The notes: generated by a model from the letters alone, not told the origin. A DNA stretch of 64,000 bases from an uncultured Paracoccaceae bacterium (GCA_947499635.1 CANMPD010000001.1:186001-250000), one strand, 5' to 3'. Shown: positions 8,126-16,140, counted from the stretch's first letter. Numbers and translations: made by a program.

Positions 8126-8456
8126 GTGACCTGCCCCCCCCCCGAAACCTCCCGCACTTTAATGTAGAGTTTGCTCAACCTTTTGAAGGAGTAAACAGAT
8201 GCGAAAGAGCCGATTTACAGAAGCGCAGATTATCGGAACGATCAAAGAACAGGAAGCCAGGATGCCGACAGCGGAGGTGTGCCGTCAGTATGGCCTGAGT
8301 CAGGGCACTTTCTATAAATTTAAATCCAAGTATGGCGGCATGGATGTGTCTGACGCGACCAAGCTGAAGGCTTTGGAAGATGAGAATGCCAAGCTGAACG
8401 TCTGCTCGCGGATCAGATGCTAGAGCGTAAGGGTAGCCATCTGCTGACCAGTATTT
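8126..8456 (+). mobile_element. IS3-family insertion sequence remnant, left end and orfA only
   Basis: A C-rich segment (TGACCTGCCCCCC, 8127-8139) resembles the left ends of IS3-group elements. It is followed by an orfA-like gene preceded by GAAGGAG at 8185-8191. No orfB, with its DDE catalytic domain, follows. Coding resemblance stops shortly after 8430, so the element is truncated. It marks this stretch as a site of repeated insertion. Confidence 0.6.
8199..8423 (+). pseudogene. frameshifted IS3-family transposase orfA
   Basis: The 74-residue frame starts with MRKSRFTEAQIIGTIKEQEA, the classic IS3 orfA helix-turn-helix opening. It continues through CRQYGLSQGTFYKFKSKYGG to LKALEDENAKL. Where relatives continue KRLLADQMLE, the frame breaks near 8398: the same codons (CGT CTG CTC GCG GAT CAG ATG CTA GAG) resume one base out of register, which fits a single-base deletion. 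The protein then ends in an artificial SRIRC tail. OrfB is missing, so the transposase cannot be active. Confidence 0.8.
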
Positions 8457-8666
8457 ATTCATTCACGCCATGACCTTGAGGCTTTCAGCCACTTCTTTCT
8501 TTAGTCGGGGAGGCCGAGCGGCTTTGCCTCTTCTCTCCCCGAAAGAGAATTAGATCGAAGAGACGCTTGTTTTGTCGGTTCCTCCTGAAGGTTTCCCCCA
8601 ACAAAACAGAGCCTCTTTCGCCGATTTCTCTTTTCCCCTCCCATCTCCACTCTCGCCGAGGGGCAA

Positions 8667-8684
8667 GGGTTGCAGGAGCAACCC
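8667..8684 (+). repeat. small hairpin upstream of the methyltransferase gene
   Basis: GGGTTGC and GCAACCC form a perfect 7-bp stem around an AGGA loop, 24 bases before the methyltransferase start. The rest of 8457-8708 is pyrimidine-rich and holds no gene I can support. The hairpin could affect translation or mark an element boundary. Confidence 0.35.
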
Positions 8685-8708
8685 CTAAACCATTGGGGAT
8701 ATTAGAAA

Positions 8709-9371
8709 ATGAAAAGGAATTTGATTATTGAGGGCGATGCCGCCCATGTGTTGAACACTTTGCCAGAGGGCTGCGTTGATTTGGTGATCACCGATCCGCC
8801 GTATCTGGTGAACTATCAGGATCGCTTGGGTAGTAAGCTCAAGAATGATGACAACCCCGAGGGTGTTTTACCTGTGTTTGCACCGATGGCGCGGGCGATG
8901 ACGCAGGACAGCTATGCAATTTGCTTTGCGGGCTGGTCGGCTTTGCCGCAGTTCACCGCCGCGTGGGAGGCGGCAGGCTTGCGGATTGTGAGCCAGATCA
9001 TCTGGCAGAAACGTTATGCTTCGCGCCGTGGTTTTACGCAGTATCGCCATGAGAGCGCCTATGTGCTGGCAAAGGGCAATCCTGCGCGGCCTAAGCAGCC
9101 TGTGCCAAGCGTGATGGAGTGGGTCTATTCGGGTAATCGGGCACATCCGACAGAAAAGGCCGTGGAAATCCTTGCACCACTGGTGCGTTGTTTTTCCAAA
9201 GCGGGGGATTTGGTCTGTGATCCGTTTTCTGGCTCTGGTTCGACCTCGGTTGCGGCAGCTTTGAACGGGCGGGATTATCTCGGCATCGATATTGATCCCA
9301 AACATGTGGCGACAGCACAAGCGCGGCTCGCGGGCGTGGCACGCTATCAGGCAGGGAGGGTTGCGGCATGA
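8709..9371 (+). CDS. orphan DNA (adenine-N6 or cytosine-N4) methyltransferase
   Basis: This 220-residue protein carries DPPY at residues 29-32 (motif IV, catalytic) and FSGSGST at about 173-179 (motif I, S-adenosylmethionine binding). DPPY comes before FxGxG, as in beta-class enzymes. An AHPTEKAVEIL block before motif I is typical of N6/N4 methyltransferases. No restriction nuclease gene is adjacent, so it is an orphan enzyme of the kind found on prophages and integrative elements. It overlaps the next gene by four bases (ATGA). The target sequence cannot be predicted. Methylation could protect the element or alter gene expression. Confidence 0.85.
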   Translation: MKRNLIIEGDAAHVLNTLPEGCVDLVITDPPYLVNYQDRLGSKLKNDDNPEGVLPVFAPMARAMTQDSYAICFAGWSALPQFTAAWEAAGLRIVSQIIWQKRYASRRGFTQYRHESAYVLAKGNPARPKQPVPSVMEWVYSGNRAHPTEKAVEILAPLVRCFSKAGDLVCDPFSGSGSTSVAAALNGRDYLGIDIDPKHVATAQARLAGVARYQAGRVAA

Positions 9372-10006
9372 ATGCGTGTTCCGATCAACTCGGCTTTGAC
9401 GCGCTGCTACAGAGCGCAGAAACAGAAAATGCGACACGTCAGTTTGATCACGAAGTGGCGCATCTGCCTGCGGATATGGCGGCGGCGATTGCGTTTCATC
9501 GGGATCAGATTGCGGCCCATCACGAAGCAATGCTGGCCAGTGACTTTGAGAAAGCCTTGGCCATTCGCGAAGAGGCGCATCTTTTGGCGCGCAAGCTCAA
9601 TGGCGGCAGGCATGGGATTATCGCGCATGATGATGCCCCAGGCTGTGTGCTTGCGAAGGCATGCGCCGCCCCAAACGGCGCAGTACCGCTTTGGGGTCAA
9701 GACGGCATGTTCACGACCTGCGCCGCAGGCATGGAAATGCAGGTCACCATGGGCGGCATGTTTGGGATTGGCGCAACGGCAATGCCTTATCTCGGCTTTT
9801 GCGTGCGCTCGGTGGACAAGTCGCAGCCCTTTTTAAGTGACACAGGCTTTCGCAGCTTTCTGGGGGCTTCATTACCACCGCAAAAGGGGCGAACGCCCGA
9901 GGGGTTTGCTCGGGATGTGGTGCAAGAACATGTCCGTGCGCAGCTTAAGGGGCGTTTGGTGTTGATCCATCCAGATTGGCGCGGGCGACATGCTGAATTA
10001 TGGTAA
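9368..10006 (+). CDS. unknown protein of the recombinase element
   Basis: I do not recognise this 212-residue protein. It is translationally coupled to the methyltransferase (ATGA overlap). The first third is helical and charged (FHRDQIAAHHEAMLASDF, ALAIREEAHLLARKL). A middle segment is glycine-rich (MQVTMGGMFGIGATAMPYLGF), and the last third ends RLVLIHPDWRGRHAELW. It has no signal peptide or clear membrane span. Its context is an integrated element, so it may work with the methyltransferase or serve element maintenance; that is inference only. Confidence 0.6.
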   Translation: MNACSDQLGFDALLQSAETENATRQFDHEVAHLPADMAAAIAFHRDQIAAHHEAMLASDFEKALAIREEAHLLARKLNGGRHGIIAHDDAPGCVLAKACAAPNGAVPLWGQDGMFTTCAAGMEMQVTMGGMFGIGATAMPYLGFCVRSVDKSQPFLSDTGFRSFLGASLPPQKGRTPEGFARDVVQEHVRAQLKGRLVLIHPDWRGRHAELW

Positions 10007-10020
10007 CTAATTACGATCAT

Positions 10021-10065
10021 TTGACATTTTTGGAATTTTGCACTACATTTAGGACAACATTCCTA
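10021..10065 (+). promoter_or_regulatory. sigma-70-like promoter with overlapping inverted repeat, before the recombinase genes
   Basis: TTGACA (10021-10026), 17 bases, then TACATT (10044-10049) forms a good -35/-10 pair. An inverted repeat TAGGA-N6-TCCTA (10050-10065) lies at the expected transcription start. A second small hairpin (CTGATC/GATCAG, 10175-10190) lies in the leader. The rest of 10007-10239 shows no gene. This region probably drives the small ORF and the recombinase, under possible repressor control. Confidence 0.5.
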
Positions 10066-10239
10066 GAAATCCGTCTGCATTTTGTCGTGGTCTCAATCGT
10101 ATTTGAGGGCCGTCAAATCCCTATGCGCCCGCAGCCAGCCCAGCTGCGGCCCGCCTCTGTGCGCGCGGACGGCTCTGATCCTCGGATCAGAAACAAAAAT
10201 TTGCGTCCCTCTGGCGAGGGCCGCAGGAAAGCATCCATT

Positions 10240-10470
10240 ATGACACTAAATTTTGACCACTACCGCGCCGCTGCGCGGGCTGCTGGCGACCACCGGCACT
10301 ATACCGACGCCGAGATCCTGCGCCTTTGGGGCTTTGTCGATTATCTGGCCACACGGGCCATAAAACAGGCTTGTCCACATCTTATTGCGCAAGACCCAGC
10401 GGCAAATACGGCGATCTGCGACACCTTTGCACTATACTCTAAAGAACCACAAAAGGAGGCCAAAACATGA
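10240..10470 (+). CDS. small unknown protein coupled to the serine recombinase
   Basis: From ATG 10240 this gives 76 residues. The frame is open further upstream, but that part covers the promoter and a hairpin, so I reject it. The protein has a charged N-terminal helix (FDHYRAAARAAGDHRHYTDAEILRLWGFVDYLATRAIKQ is the overall character, split here as FDHYRAAARAAGDH and DAEILRLWGFVDYLAT). Its stop overlaps the recombinase ATG by four bases. Possibilities include a directionality factor or regulator for the recombinase; nothing in the sequence proves either. Confidence 0.55.
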   Translation: MTLNFDHYRAAARAAGDHRHYTDAEILRLWGFVDYLATRAIKQACPHLIAQDPAANTAICDTFALYSKEPQKEAKT

Positions 10471-12083
10471 GCACAGCCGTCATTTACACGCGCGTTTCCT
10501 CCAAAGCGCAGCTTAAAAAGGGCGATGGCCTCGCCAGTCAGGAAACCCGCTGCCGCGAGTTTGCCAATTACAAAGGCTATGAAATCATCAAGGTTTTCAA
10601 AGACGAGGGCATCTCGGGCGGTCTGGTGGACCGTCCCGCCATGCGCGAGATGCTTGGCTTTTTGCGCAAACACAAAGACAGCGAGCCGGTGATCATCATC
10701 GACGACATCTCGCGGCTGGCCCGCGACTTGGATGCACATCTGAAACTACGCGCCGCCATCGGCTCGGTCGGTGCGCGGCTGGAAAGCCCCTCAATTGAGT
10801 TTGGCGAGGACAGCGACAGTCAGTTGATTGAGAATATGTTGGCCTCGGTCAGCCAACACCATCGCCAGAAAAACGCAGAGCAAACGCAAAACCGCATGCG
10901 TGCGCGGTTGCAGGCAGGGTATTTCTGCTTTTGGGCTCCGACGGGCTATACATACGTTAAAAGCGCCTCGGGTGGCAAAGTTCTGAAGCGCGACGAGCCC
11001 GCCGCCAGCCTCATTCAAGAGGCGTTAGAGGGCTTTGCCTCGGGGCGGTTTCAAACCCAGGCGGACGTGCGCCGATTTCTTGAGCCTCATCCGATTTTTA
11101 GCCGCGACAAGAACGGAAATATCCACCCGCAGCGCGTCAAGAACATGCTGACCAACAAAATCTACGCGGGCTATTACGAACACAAACCTTGGGGCATTCC
11201 TCTCACCAAGGGCAAGTTTGAACCAATCATCGACTGGGCCACATTCGAACAGATCCAGACCCGCCTTGAAGCCCGCACAAGCGCACCGCAAAAGACCACC
11301 TCCGCCGCAGATTTCCCGCTGCGCGGACATATCGCTTGCGGCTGTTGTGGCCACCCTATGACGGGGTACTGGGTCAAGGGGCGCAGCAAGCGCTATGCCT
11401 ATTACGAATGCTTTCAGAAAGGATGCCCCGAGCGGCGCAAATCCGTGCGTCGTGCCGACGCTGAGGCGCACTTTGTCGGGCTTTTAAATCAGTTGCGCCT
11501 CAGCAACGGCCCGCTTGCCATGGCAAAACTGATGTTCAAAGAGCTTTGGGACAAACGTATCACCGCCCATTCAGGGCATCGCAAAGCGCAAAAGACCAAT
11601 CTGACTCGTCTGGATACAGACATCCGCAAAGCAACGGAACGACTGATCAGCACGGACAGCGAAGCCACCATCAAAGCGCTAGAGGCACGGCTGGATAAAC
11701 TGGAAAAGGAAAAAGCCCTGATCGCCGAAGATCTGGCAAAAACCAAACCAAAGCCCAAAGACTTCGATCAAAGTTTCCGAACCGCGATAGATTTCCTCGC
11801 AAACCCCCGAAAACTCTGGGAAACAGGCCGCATCGACGACCGCAAAGCCCTGCTAAACTTGGTATTTACAGCCCCAATTCCATACACACGAAACAAAGGT
11901 TTCCGAACCGCAAAAACCACTAGTGTTTTCAATGTGTTGAAGGGGATCTCATCAGGTGAAGATGAAATGGCGGACCCAGAAGGATTCGAACCTTCGACCT
12001 TCGCCTTCGGAGGGCGACACTCTATCCAGCTGAGCTATGGGTCCGGATGCTATAGAAGCACTTATGCTATATCTATGGTTTGA
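10467..12083 (+). CDS. large serine recombinase (integrase) reading antisense into tRNA-Arg
   Basis: This 538-residue protein has an N-terminal resolvase domain with YTRVSSKAQ (catalytic serine at about residue 11) and the GISGGLVDRPAM region. A recombinase domain follows at about 155-260. A zinc ribbon, CGCCGHPMTG with a later CFQKGC pair, lies at about 285-320, and a coiled-coil tail at about 375-430. These enzymes integrate and excise elements by serine-based strand exchange. From about residue 501 onward the reading frame passes antisense through the tRNA-Arg gene and its promoter, so the last 38 residues (starting MADPEGFEPS) are tRNA-derived. That tail is probably supplied by the host attachment site. 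Confidence 0.88.
   Translation: MSTAVIYTRVSSKAQLKKGDGLASQETRCREFANYKGYEIIKVFKDEGISGGLVDRPAMREMLGFLRKHKDSEPVIIIDDISRLARDLDAHLKLRAAIGSVGARLESPSIEFGEDSDSQLIENMLASVSQHHRQKNAEQTQNRMRARLQAGYFCFWAPTGYTYVKSASGGKVLKRDEPAASLIQEALEGFASGRFQTQADVRRFLEPHPIFSRDKNGNIHPQRVKNMLTNKIYAGYYEHKPWGIPLTKGKFEPIIDWATFEQIQTRLEARTSAPQKTTSAADFPLRGHIACGCCGHPMTGYWVKGRSKRYAYYECFQKGCPERRKSVRRADAEAHFVGLLNQLRLSNGPLAMAKLMFKELWDKRITAHSGHRKAQKTNLTRLDTDIRKATERLISTDSEATIKALEARLDKLEKEKALIAEDLAKTKPKPKDFDQSFRTAIDFLANPRKLWETGRIDDRKALLNLVFTAPIPYTRNKGFRTAKTTSVFNVLKGISSGEDEMADPEGFEPSTFAFGGRHSIQLSYGSGCYRSTYAISMV
11968..12044 (-). tRNA. tRNA-Arg (anticodon CCG)
   Basis: Read on the minus strand, the 77-base gene starts GGACCCATAGCTCAG, has a D-arm, an anticodon stem TCGCC/GGCGA with loop CTCCGAA (anticodon CCG), the T-arm signature GGTTCGAATCC, and ends GGGTCCGCCA with CCA encoded. 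The acceptor stem GGACCCA/TGGGTCC is perfect. It reads CGG arginine codons. It lies at the end of the recombinase gene, whose coding frame covers it in antisense, so it is the likely attachment site of the element. The gene itself appears intact. Confidence 0.93.
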
Positions 12084-12094
12084 AAGCGGTGCAA
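12066..12094 (-). promoter_or_regulatory. promoter of tRNA-Arg(CCG)
   Basis: On the minus strand, TTGCAC (12094-12089), 17 bases, then TATAGC (12071-12066) lies about 22 bases upstream of the tRNA 5' end. This gives a short leader, as expected for a tRNA. The end of the recombinase reading frame (12083) falls inside it. Confidence 0.5.
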
Positions 12095-12152
12095 CGGGTA
12101 ATCTTCATGATTCAATATATGAAAATCACCCCACGTCCATATGTCGAAAAAC

Positions 12153-12719
12153 CTACCCGCGCCAGGTGCGAATATCACCACAATCCATATGTACAAAATT
12201 TGACCCGTAGTATCGTCCCACACCGCCTGCGTGACATGATTGCGCTGCATTTGCCATTTGCGAAACGGAACGCGAGGATAGCCGTAGATCGGCCGCTTGC
12301 CCTTTAATATGAAGGGAATTTTTGGCAACGGCGCGTGAACTATTACGCAGCTGCGCATTCGTTTTTGGGCTACGATAACCAGAAAGAAGCAGATAAGGCT
12401 CTGACGCATTCATCAAATTGTGAGATGCAGCCATAATATCGATTGTGCGGTGGTCGATTTTTTTGATGCTATTGGTACGCCAGTCCCGCATGAAAGTATT
12501 GATTTCATCCATAGCGTCTTTGATGTATTCACCGTCGACCCAATAGACCATATTTAGATGTTCGCCTGTGCGCCCTGAGTACATTTTAAGGCGACGAATG
12601 TCTCCGCTGCCTTTTAAGAACCCAGCTGCATTTGCAAACGTTGGTGCTACGGTAACTGCTGTTGCAGCAAAAGCCTGTAATAATGCACGACGGTTTAAAC
12701 CGCTTTTTTGATCTGCCAT
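12153..12719 (-). CDS. DUF882 / YcbK-type murein peptidase-like protein, Tat-exported
   Basis: This 188-residue protein begins with a twin-arginine-style leader (NRRALLQAFAATAVTVAPT, cleavage near ANAAG). The mature part holds SGYRSPKTN, HIKGQAADLRL and FVHMDCG, the metal-ligand motifs of the M15-like DUF882 family. E. coli MepK (YcbK) of this family cleaves L,D-cross-links in peptidoglycan. It is divergent from an L,D-transpeptidase, so the pair could make and cut the same type of cross-link. The fold and zinc ligands support a periplasmic amidase or endopeptidase; the precise bond is inferred. Confidence 0.82.
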   Translation of the reverse strand: MADQKSGLNRRALLQAFAATAVTVAPTFANAAGFLKGSGDIRRLKMYSGRTGEHLNMVYWVDGEYIKDAMDEINTFMRDWRTNSIKKIDHRTIDIMAASHNLMNASEPYLLLSGYRSPKTNAQLRNSSRAVAKNSLHIKGQAADLRLSSRSVSQMANAAQSCHAGGVGRYYGSNFVHMDCGDIRTWRG

Positions 12720-13089
12720 GTTACGCGTTGTCCCATACGCTTATTGCTAAGGTGCTTCTGACGTTGCAGGAGCATTTTAACGTTTTGAAACGCTACGTAA
12801 TGTATTGCATGACATTATGTGTCTGCCAAGATTTGCTTTGATTTTGCTGTGAAAACGCAGGTTTTTAGGCAAAATTTCGCGCAAATGAGGAAAAACCCTA
12901 TACTTTCCCCCTTTATTTTGAGGATTTTTACGTCGTTACACTACTCGTATGATAACATTTAGTTTACGTGACGCCTTTAACTGATGGGGTGACCTGTTCA
13001 TAGAAATGTGAATAAGCATATCCACAGCATTTTTACCGACTTGGTATATTAAGTGATCCTGTAAGGATGTTTGATTTTTGGAGAGCGCA
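12720..13089. other. divergent intergenic region with paired DnaA-box-like sites
   Basis: About 370 AT-rich bases between two divergent cell-wall genes. TGTGAATAA at 13007-13015 is the complement of the perfect DnaA box TTATTCACA. ATATCCACA at 13018-13026 differs from a box by one base and faces it. They lie about 70 bases before the L,D-transpeptidase start. An in-frame TTG at 13078 precedes the chosen ATG at 13090. Confidence 0.4.
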
Positions 13090-14709
13090 ATGCCTTTAGC
13101 CCGTTTGTTATCCACTGTAACTTATGTAAAGCACGGGATTTTTGCCTGTGTTCTTGGATCAAGCGTTATAGGGGCTAATCTTGCTGTCGCAGACACTGTG
13201 GGATTTAGACAAGCTGTCGCAGAAATGGCGTGGGAAGACGACACCGTCGCCAAGTTTTACCGTGAGAATGGATATCAAGCGATATGGACAGCGGTAGACG
13301 AGGCTGGACAAGCGCGCCGGAACGCACTGTTTCAAGCTTTAGGCGAAGCGCGTTTCCATGGCTTGCCTGACATGTCAGCACAGGCACGTGACATTCTGGA
13401 ACAGCTAAAGGATATCACGTCCACGCGGGATTTGGGCGCGGCCGAGGTGGCGATGAGCCGTGCATTTTTAGAATATGCGCGTGATATCAATACTGGGCTT
13501 TTAACCCCAAGTCGTATCGACAGCGAGATGGTGCGTGAAAAGCGTAAACTGGACGAAACAGCGCTACTTAATGGGGTCGCGACAGGCGCGCCTCATCTCT
13601 ATTTGCAGAATTTAGCACCGCGCTCGTCTCAGTATCGGGCATTGATGCGCGAAAAGATGAACCTCGAAGCACGTATCGAACGCGGAGGGTGGGGCCCGGC
13701 GGTTCACAGCGATAAGCTGGAGAGCGGCGCGCGCGGTGAGCATGTTGTCAATCTGCGTAATCGCTTGATTGCTATGGGATACCTTGGGCGCAGTGCATCT
13801 ATCGAATATGATATTAAGCTTGAACAGGCCGTCCAAGCCTTTCAAGAAGACCATGGACTGGAGCCGGATGGAATTGCCGGTGCGGGAACTCTTGCCGAGA
13901 TTAACCGCCCAATCACGGACCGCCTAAAGGGTGTCATCGTCGCAATGGAGCGTGAGCGTTGGCTAGAGCCTGAGCTTGGCGAACGCCATGTATTGGTCAA
14001 CCAGACAGATTTTACGGCTAAGATTATCGATGAGGGGAAAGTGACCTTTCAAACACGTTCGGTGATCGGGAAAAACAGTCATGACCGCCGCACGCCAGAG
14101 TTTTCTGACGTGATGGAGCATATGATCATTAACCCAAGCTGGTATGTCCCAAGGTCAATCGTGACAAAAGAATACCTGCCCAAGCTCAAAAACAATCCAA
14201 ACGCACATGATTATATGGTCCTTACGGACAATCGAGGTCAGGTCATCAATCGCGCGTCTGTCGATTTCAGTCAGTACACGGCACGGTCATTCCCTTATGC
14301 GATGCGTCAACCGCCAAGTGCACGCAATGCGTTGGGGCTGGTTAAGTTTATGTTCCCCAATAAGTATAATATCTATTTACACGATACACCTGCTAAGTCA
14401 TTGTTTTCACGCGAAGCGCGCGCGTTTTCGCATGGGTGCGTTCGATTGGCCGAACCGTTTGAATTTGGTTATGCATTGCTGGCAAAACAATCAGATGAAC
14501 CTAAAGCGCTGTTTGACCGTATCCTGAACTCGGGGCACGAGACGAAAGTTAAACTGGATGTGCAAGTTCCGGTCCACATCATCTATCGTACCGCTTTCGT
14601 TGACGAGGAGGGTCAGCCGCAATTCCGCCGTGATGTATACGGTCGTGATGCGAAAATTTGGGCTGCTTTGGAGGAGGCAGGGGTGGTGCTTCCTGGATAT
14701 CAAAGTTAA
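13090..14709 (+). CDS. L,D-transpeptidase (YcbB/LdtD type)
   Basis: From ATG 13090, with GGAGAG six bases upstream, the protein has 539 residues. It has an N-terminal signal-like hydrophobic segment (GIFACVLGSSVIGANLAVA). An alpha-helical region leads to a peptidoglycan-binding repeat (LRNRLIAMGYLG to DGIAGAGTLAEIN, about 220-275). The catalytic YkuD domain ends in SHGCVRLAEP, where the Cys attacks the cross-link donor. The family forms 3-3 cross-links in periplasmic peptidoglycan, bypassing beta-lactam-sensitive transpeptidases. Its partner across the divergent promoter is a DUF882 hydrolase. Confidence 0.88.
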   Translation: MPLARLLSTVTYVKHGIFACVLGSSVIGANLAVADTVGFRQAVAEMAWEDDTVAKFYRENGYQAIWTAVDEAGQARRNALFQALGEARFHGLPDMSAQARDILEQLKDITSTRDLGAAEVAMSRAFLEYARDINTGLLTPSRIDSEMVREKRKLDETALLNGVATGAPHLYLQNLAPRSSQYRALMREKMNLEARIERGGWGPAVHSDKLESGARGEHVVNLRNRLIAMGYLGRSASIEYDIKLEQAVQAFQEDHGLEPDGIAGAGTLAEINRPITDRLKGVIVAMERERWLEPELGERHVLVNQTDFTAKIIDEGKVTFQTRSVIGKNSHDRRTPEFSDVMEHMIINPSWYVPRSIVTKEYLPKLKNNPNAHDYMVLTDNRGQVINRASVDFSQYTARSFPYAMRQPPSARNALGLVKFMFPNKYNIYLHDTPAKSLFSREARAFSHGCVRLAEPFEFGYALLAKQSDEPKALFDRILNSGHETKVKLDVQVPVHIIYRTAFVDEEGQPQFRRDVYGRDAKIWAALEEAGVVLPGYQS

Positions 14710-14752
14710 AGCCATTGGGTAGTGAACCTACAAACATCAGGAGTGCTACCCA

Positions 14753-15826
14753 ATGTACAGTGTACATGAGATTGCGAAGACTTTAGACGCGCAATACGCA
14801 GGGGATAAAACCCTTGTGGTCACTTCGGCGGCAGAGCCACAAGATGCAAATCTTGATCAAATTGCGATAGCCACATCTCCTAAATACGCCGAGAGTCTTG
14901 CCTTGGGAAAGGCACGTGTGGCGCTGCTTTGGGAAGGTGCTGATTGGCAAAGTTTTGGCTTGGAGGCTGCGATATTCGCTCCGCGCCCACGTATGGCGAT
15001 GGGTGGTATCACCCAATTGTTAGACAAAGGGCAGGGGGCTGGTTCCGGAATTCATCCAACCGCGGTTGTTGATCCTGATGCTTTGATTGGCGATAACGTA
15101 TCTATTGGTCCGTTGACGATAGTAAGTGCGGGTGCGCAGATCGGTGCAGGATCGGTGATTGGTCCACATTGTTTTATTGGTCAAGACGTACGAGTCGGCG
15201 TTAATGCAGTGCTACGCGAAATGGTCTCTATTGGTGCACGTGCACAAATCGGGGACAGATTTATTGCACAACCGGGTGCGCGAATTGGGGCGGACGGGTT
15301 TTCATACGTTACCCCCGAAGTGTCGCATGTCGAAAATGCACGCAAGACGTTGGGTGATACGCAAGATGCGCAGGGCCAAAGCTGGCTTCGCATACATTCT
15401 CTTGGTGCCGTAGCAATTGGGGATGACGTCGAAGTTGGCGCGAATTCCACGATCGATAACGGTACGATCCGCAATACGGAAATTGGGAATGGGTCGAAAC
15501 TCGATAACCTTGTTCACGTAGGTCACAATACTCGTATTGGTTGTGATTGTCTCTTATGCGGCCAAGTTGGTATTGCTGGATCCGTAGATATCGGAAACAA
15601 CGTAGTCCTAGGTGGGCAAGTTGGCGTGTCGGATAATATTCAGATAGGCGATGGTGTTGTCGCGGGCGGTGGTAGTAAAATATTATCAAGGGTTCCGGCA
15701 GGGCGCGTCATCCTAGGATACCCTGCGGTAAAGATGGAAACGCAAACCGAAATTTACAAAGCACAACGCAGACTTCCGCGTATTTTGAAAGATATTGATG
15801 CGCTGAAAAAGGCTGTTTTCAAATAG
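14753..15826 (+). CDS. lpxD: LpxD-like UDP-3-O-acylglucosamine N-acyltransferase
   Basis: The 357-residue protein has an N-terminal uridine-binding-type domain. A long left-handed beta-helix of hexapeptide repeats follows (IGDNVSIGP, IGAGSVIGP and IGNNVVLGG are examples), then a C-terminal helix. NLVHVGHNTRIG contains the histidine equivalent to the catalytic His of LpxD. The enzyme adds a 3-hydroxyacyl chain from ACP to UDP-glucosamine in lipid A assembly. It is not beside bamA, fabZ and lpxA as usual; instead an ACP and a ketosynthase follow. It may be a second LpxD for a specialised acyl chain. AGGAG lies 10-14 bases before the start. Confidence 0.85.
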   Translation: MYSVHEIAKTLDAQYAGDKTLVVTSAAEPQDANLDQIAIATSPKYAESLALGKARVALLWEGADWQSFGLEAAIFAPRPRMAMGGITQLLDKGQGAGSGIHPTAVVDPDALIGDNVSIGPLTIVSAGAQIGAGSVIGPHCFIGQDVRVGVNAVLREMVSIGARAQIGDRFIAQPGARIGADGFSYVTPEVSHVENARKTLGDTQDAQGQSWLRIHSLGAVAIGDDVEVGANSTIDNGTIRNTEIGNGSKLDNLVHVGHNTRIGCDCLLCGQVGIAGSVDIGNNVVLGGQVGVSDNIQIGDGVVAGGGSKILSRVPAGRVILGYPAVKMETQTEIYKAQRRLPRILKDIDALKKAVFK

Positions 15827-15873
15827 CAGATGACCTATTAAAGCTTGGGATACCTTTAGATCGATTACGGGGC

Positions 15874-16140
15874 ATGAATGTCATGAACGTTAAGCAACAG
15901 GTTATTGAAATCATTGCAGATCAAGCTCTTTTAGACCCTTCAGACATTTCTCTCGACAGCACCTTAGACAGCCTTGGCATTGATAGTCTTGGTCTTGTCG
16001 AGAGTATCTTTGCAATCGAAGAAGCCTTTGATATTTCGATTCCGTTTAATGCGAACGCGCCTGAAGACAGTGACTTCGATATATCCAACGTGGCGTCTAT
16101 CATTGCCGGCATCGATAAGCTGATCGCGCAAAAGGGTTAG
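15874..16140 (+). CDS. acyl carrier protein beside lpxD
   Basis: An acidic 88-residue protein with STLDSLGIDSLGLVES, in which the serine of GIDSLG is the phosphopantetheine site. Its length and helix pattern fit ACPs. It is not the housekeeping acpP by context, since no fabD or fabG is adjacent. It lies between an LpxD-like acyltransferase and a ketosynthase on the same strand, 47 and 42 bases away. A role as carrier for a special hydroxyacyl chain is likely. ATG 15874 or a second ATG three codons on could be the start. Confidence 0.85.
   Translation: MNVMNVKQQVIEIIADQALLDPSDISLDSTLDSLGIDSLGLVESIFAIEEAFDISIPFNANAPEDSDFDISNVASIIAGIDKLIAQKG

Noticed and set aside
11967-12083. Treating the tail starting MADPEGFEPS as a real protein domain
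   Set aside because: It is the antisense translation of the tRNA-Arg gene and its promoter, not an evolved domain.
13007-13026. Replication origin near the DnaA-like pair
   Set aside because: Only two boxes, no cluster of further boxes and no origin-associated genes such as dnaA, hemE or parAB nearby.
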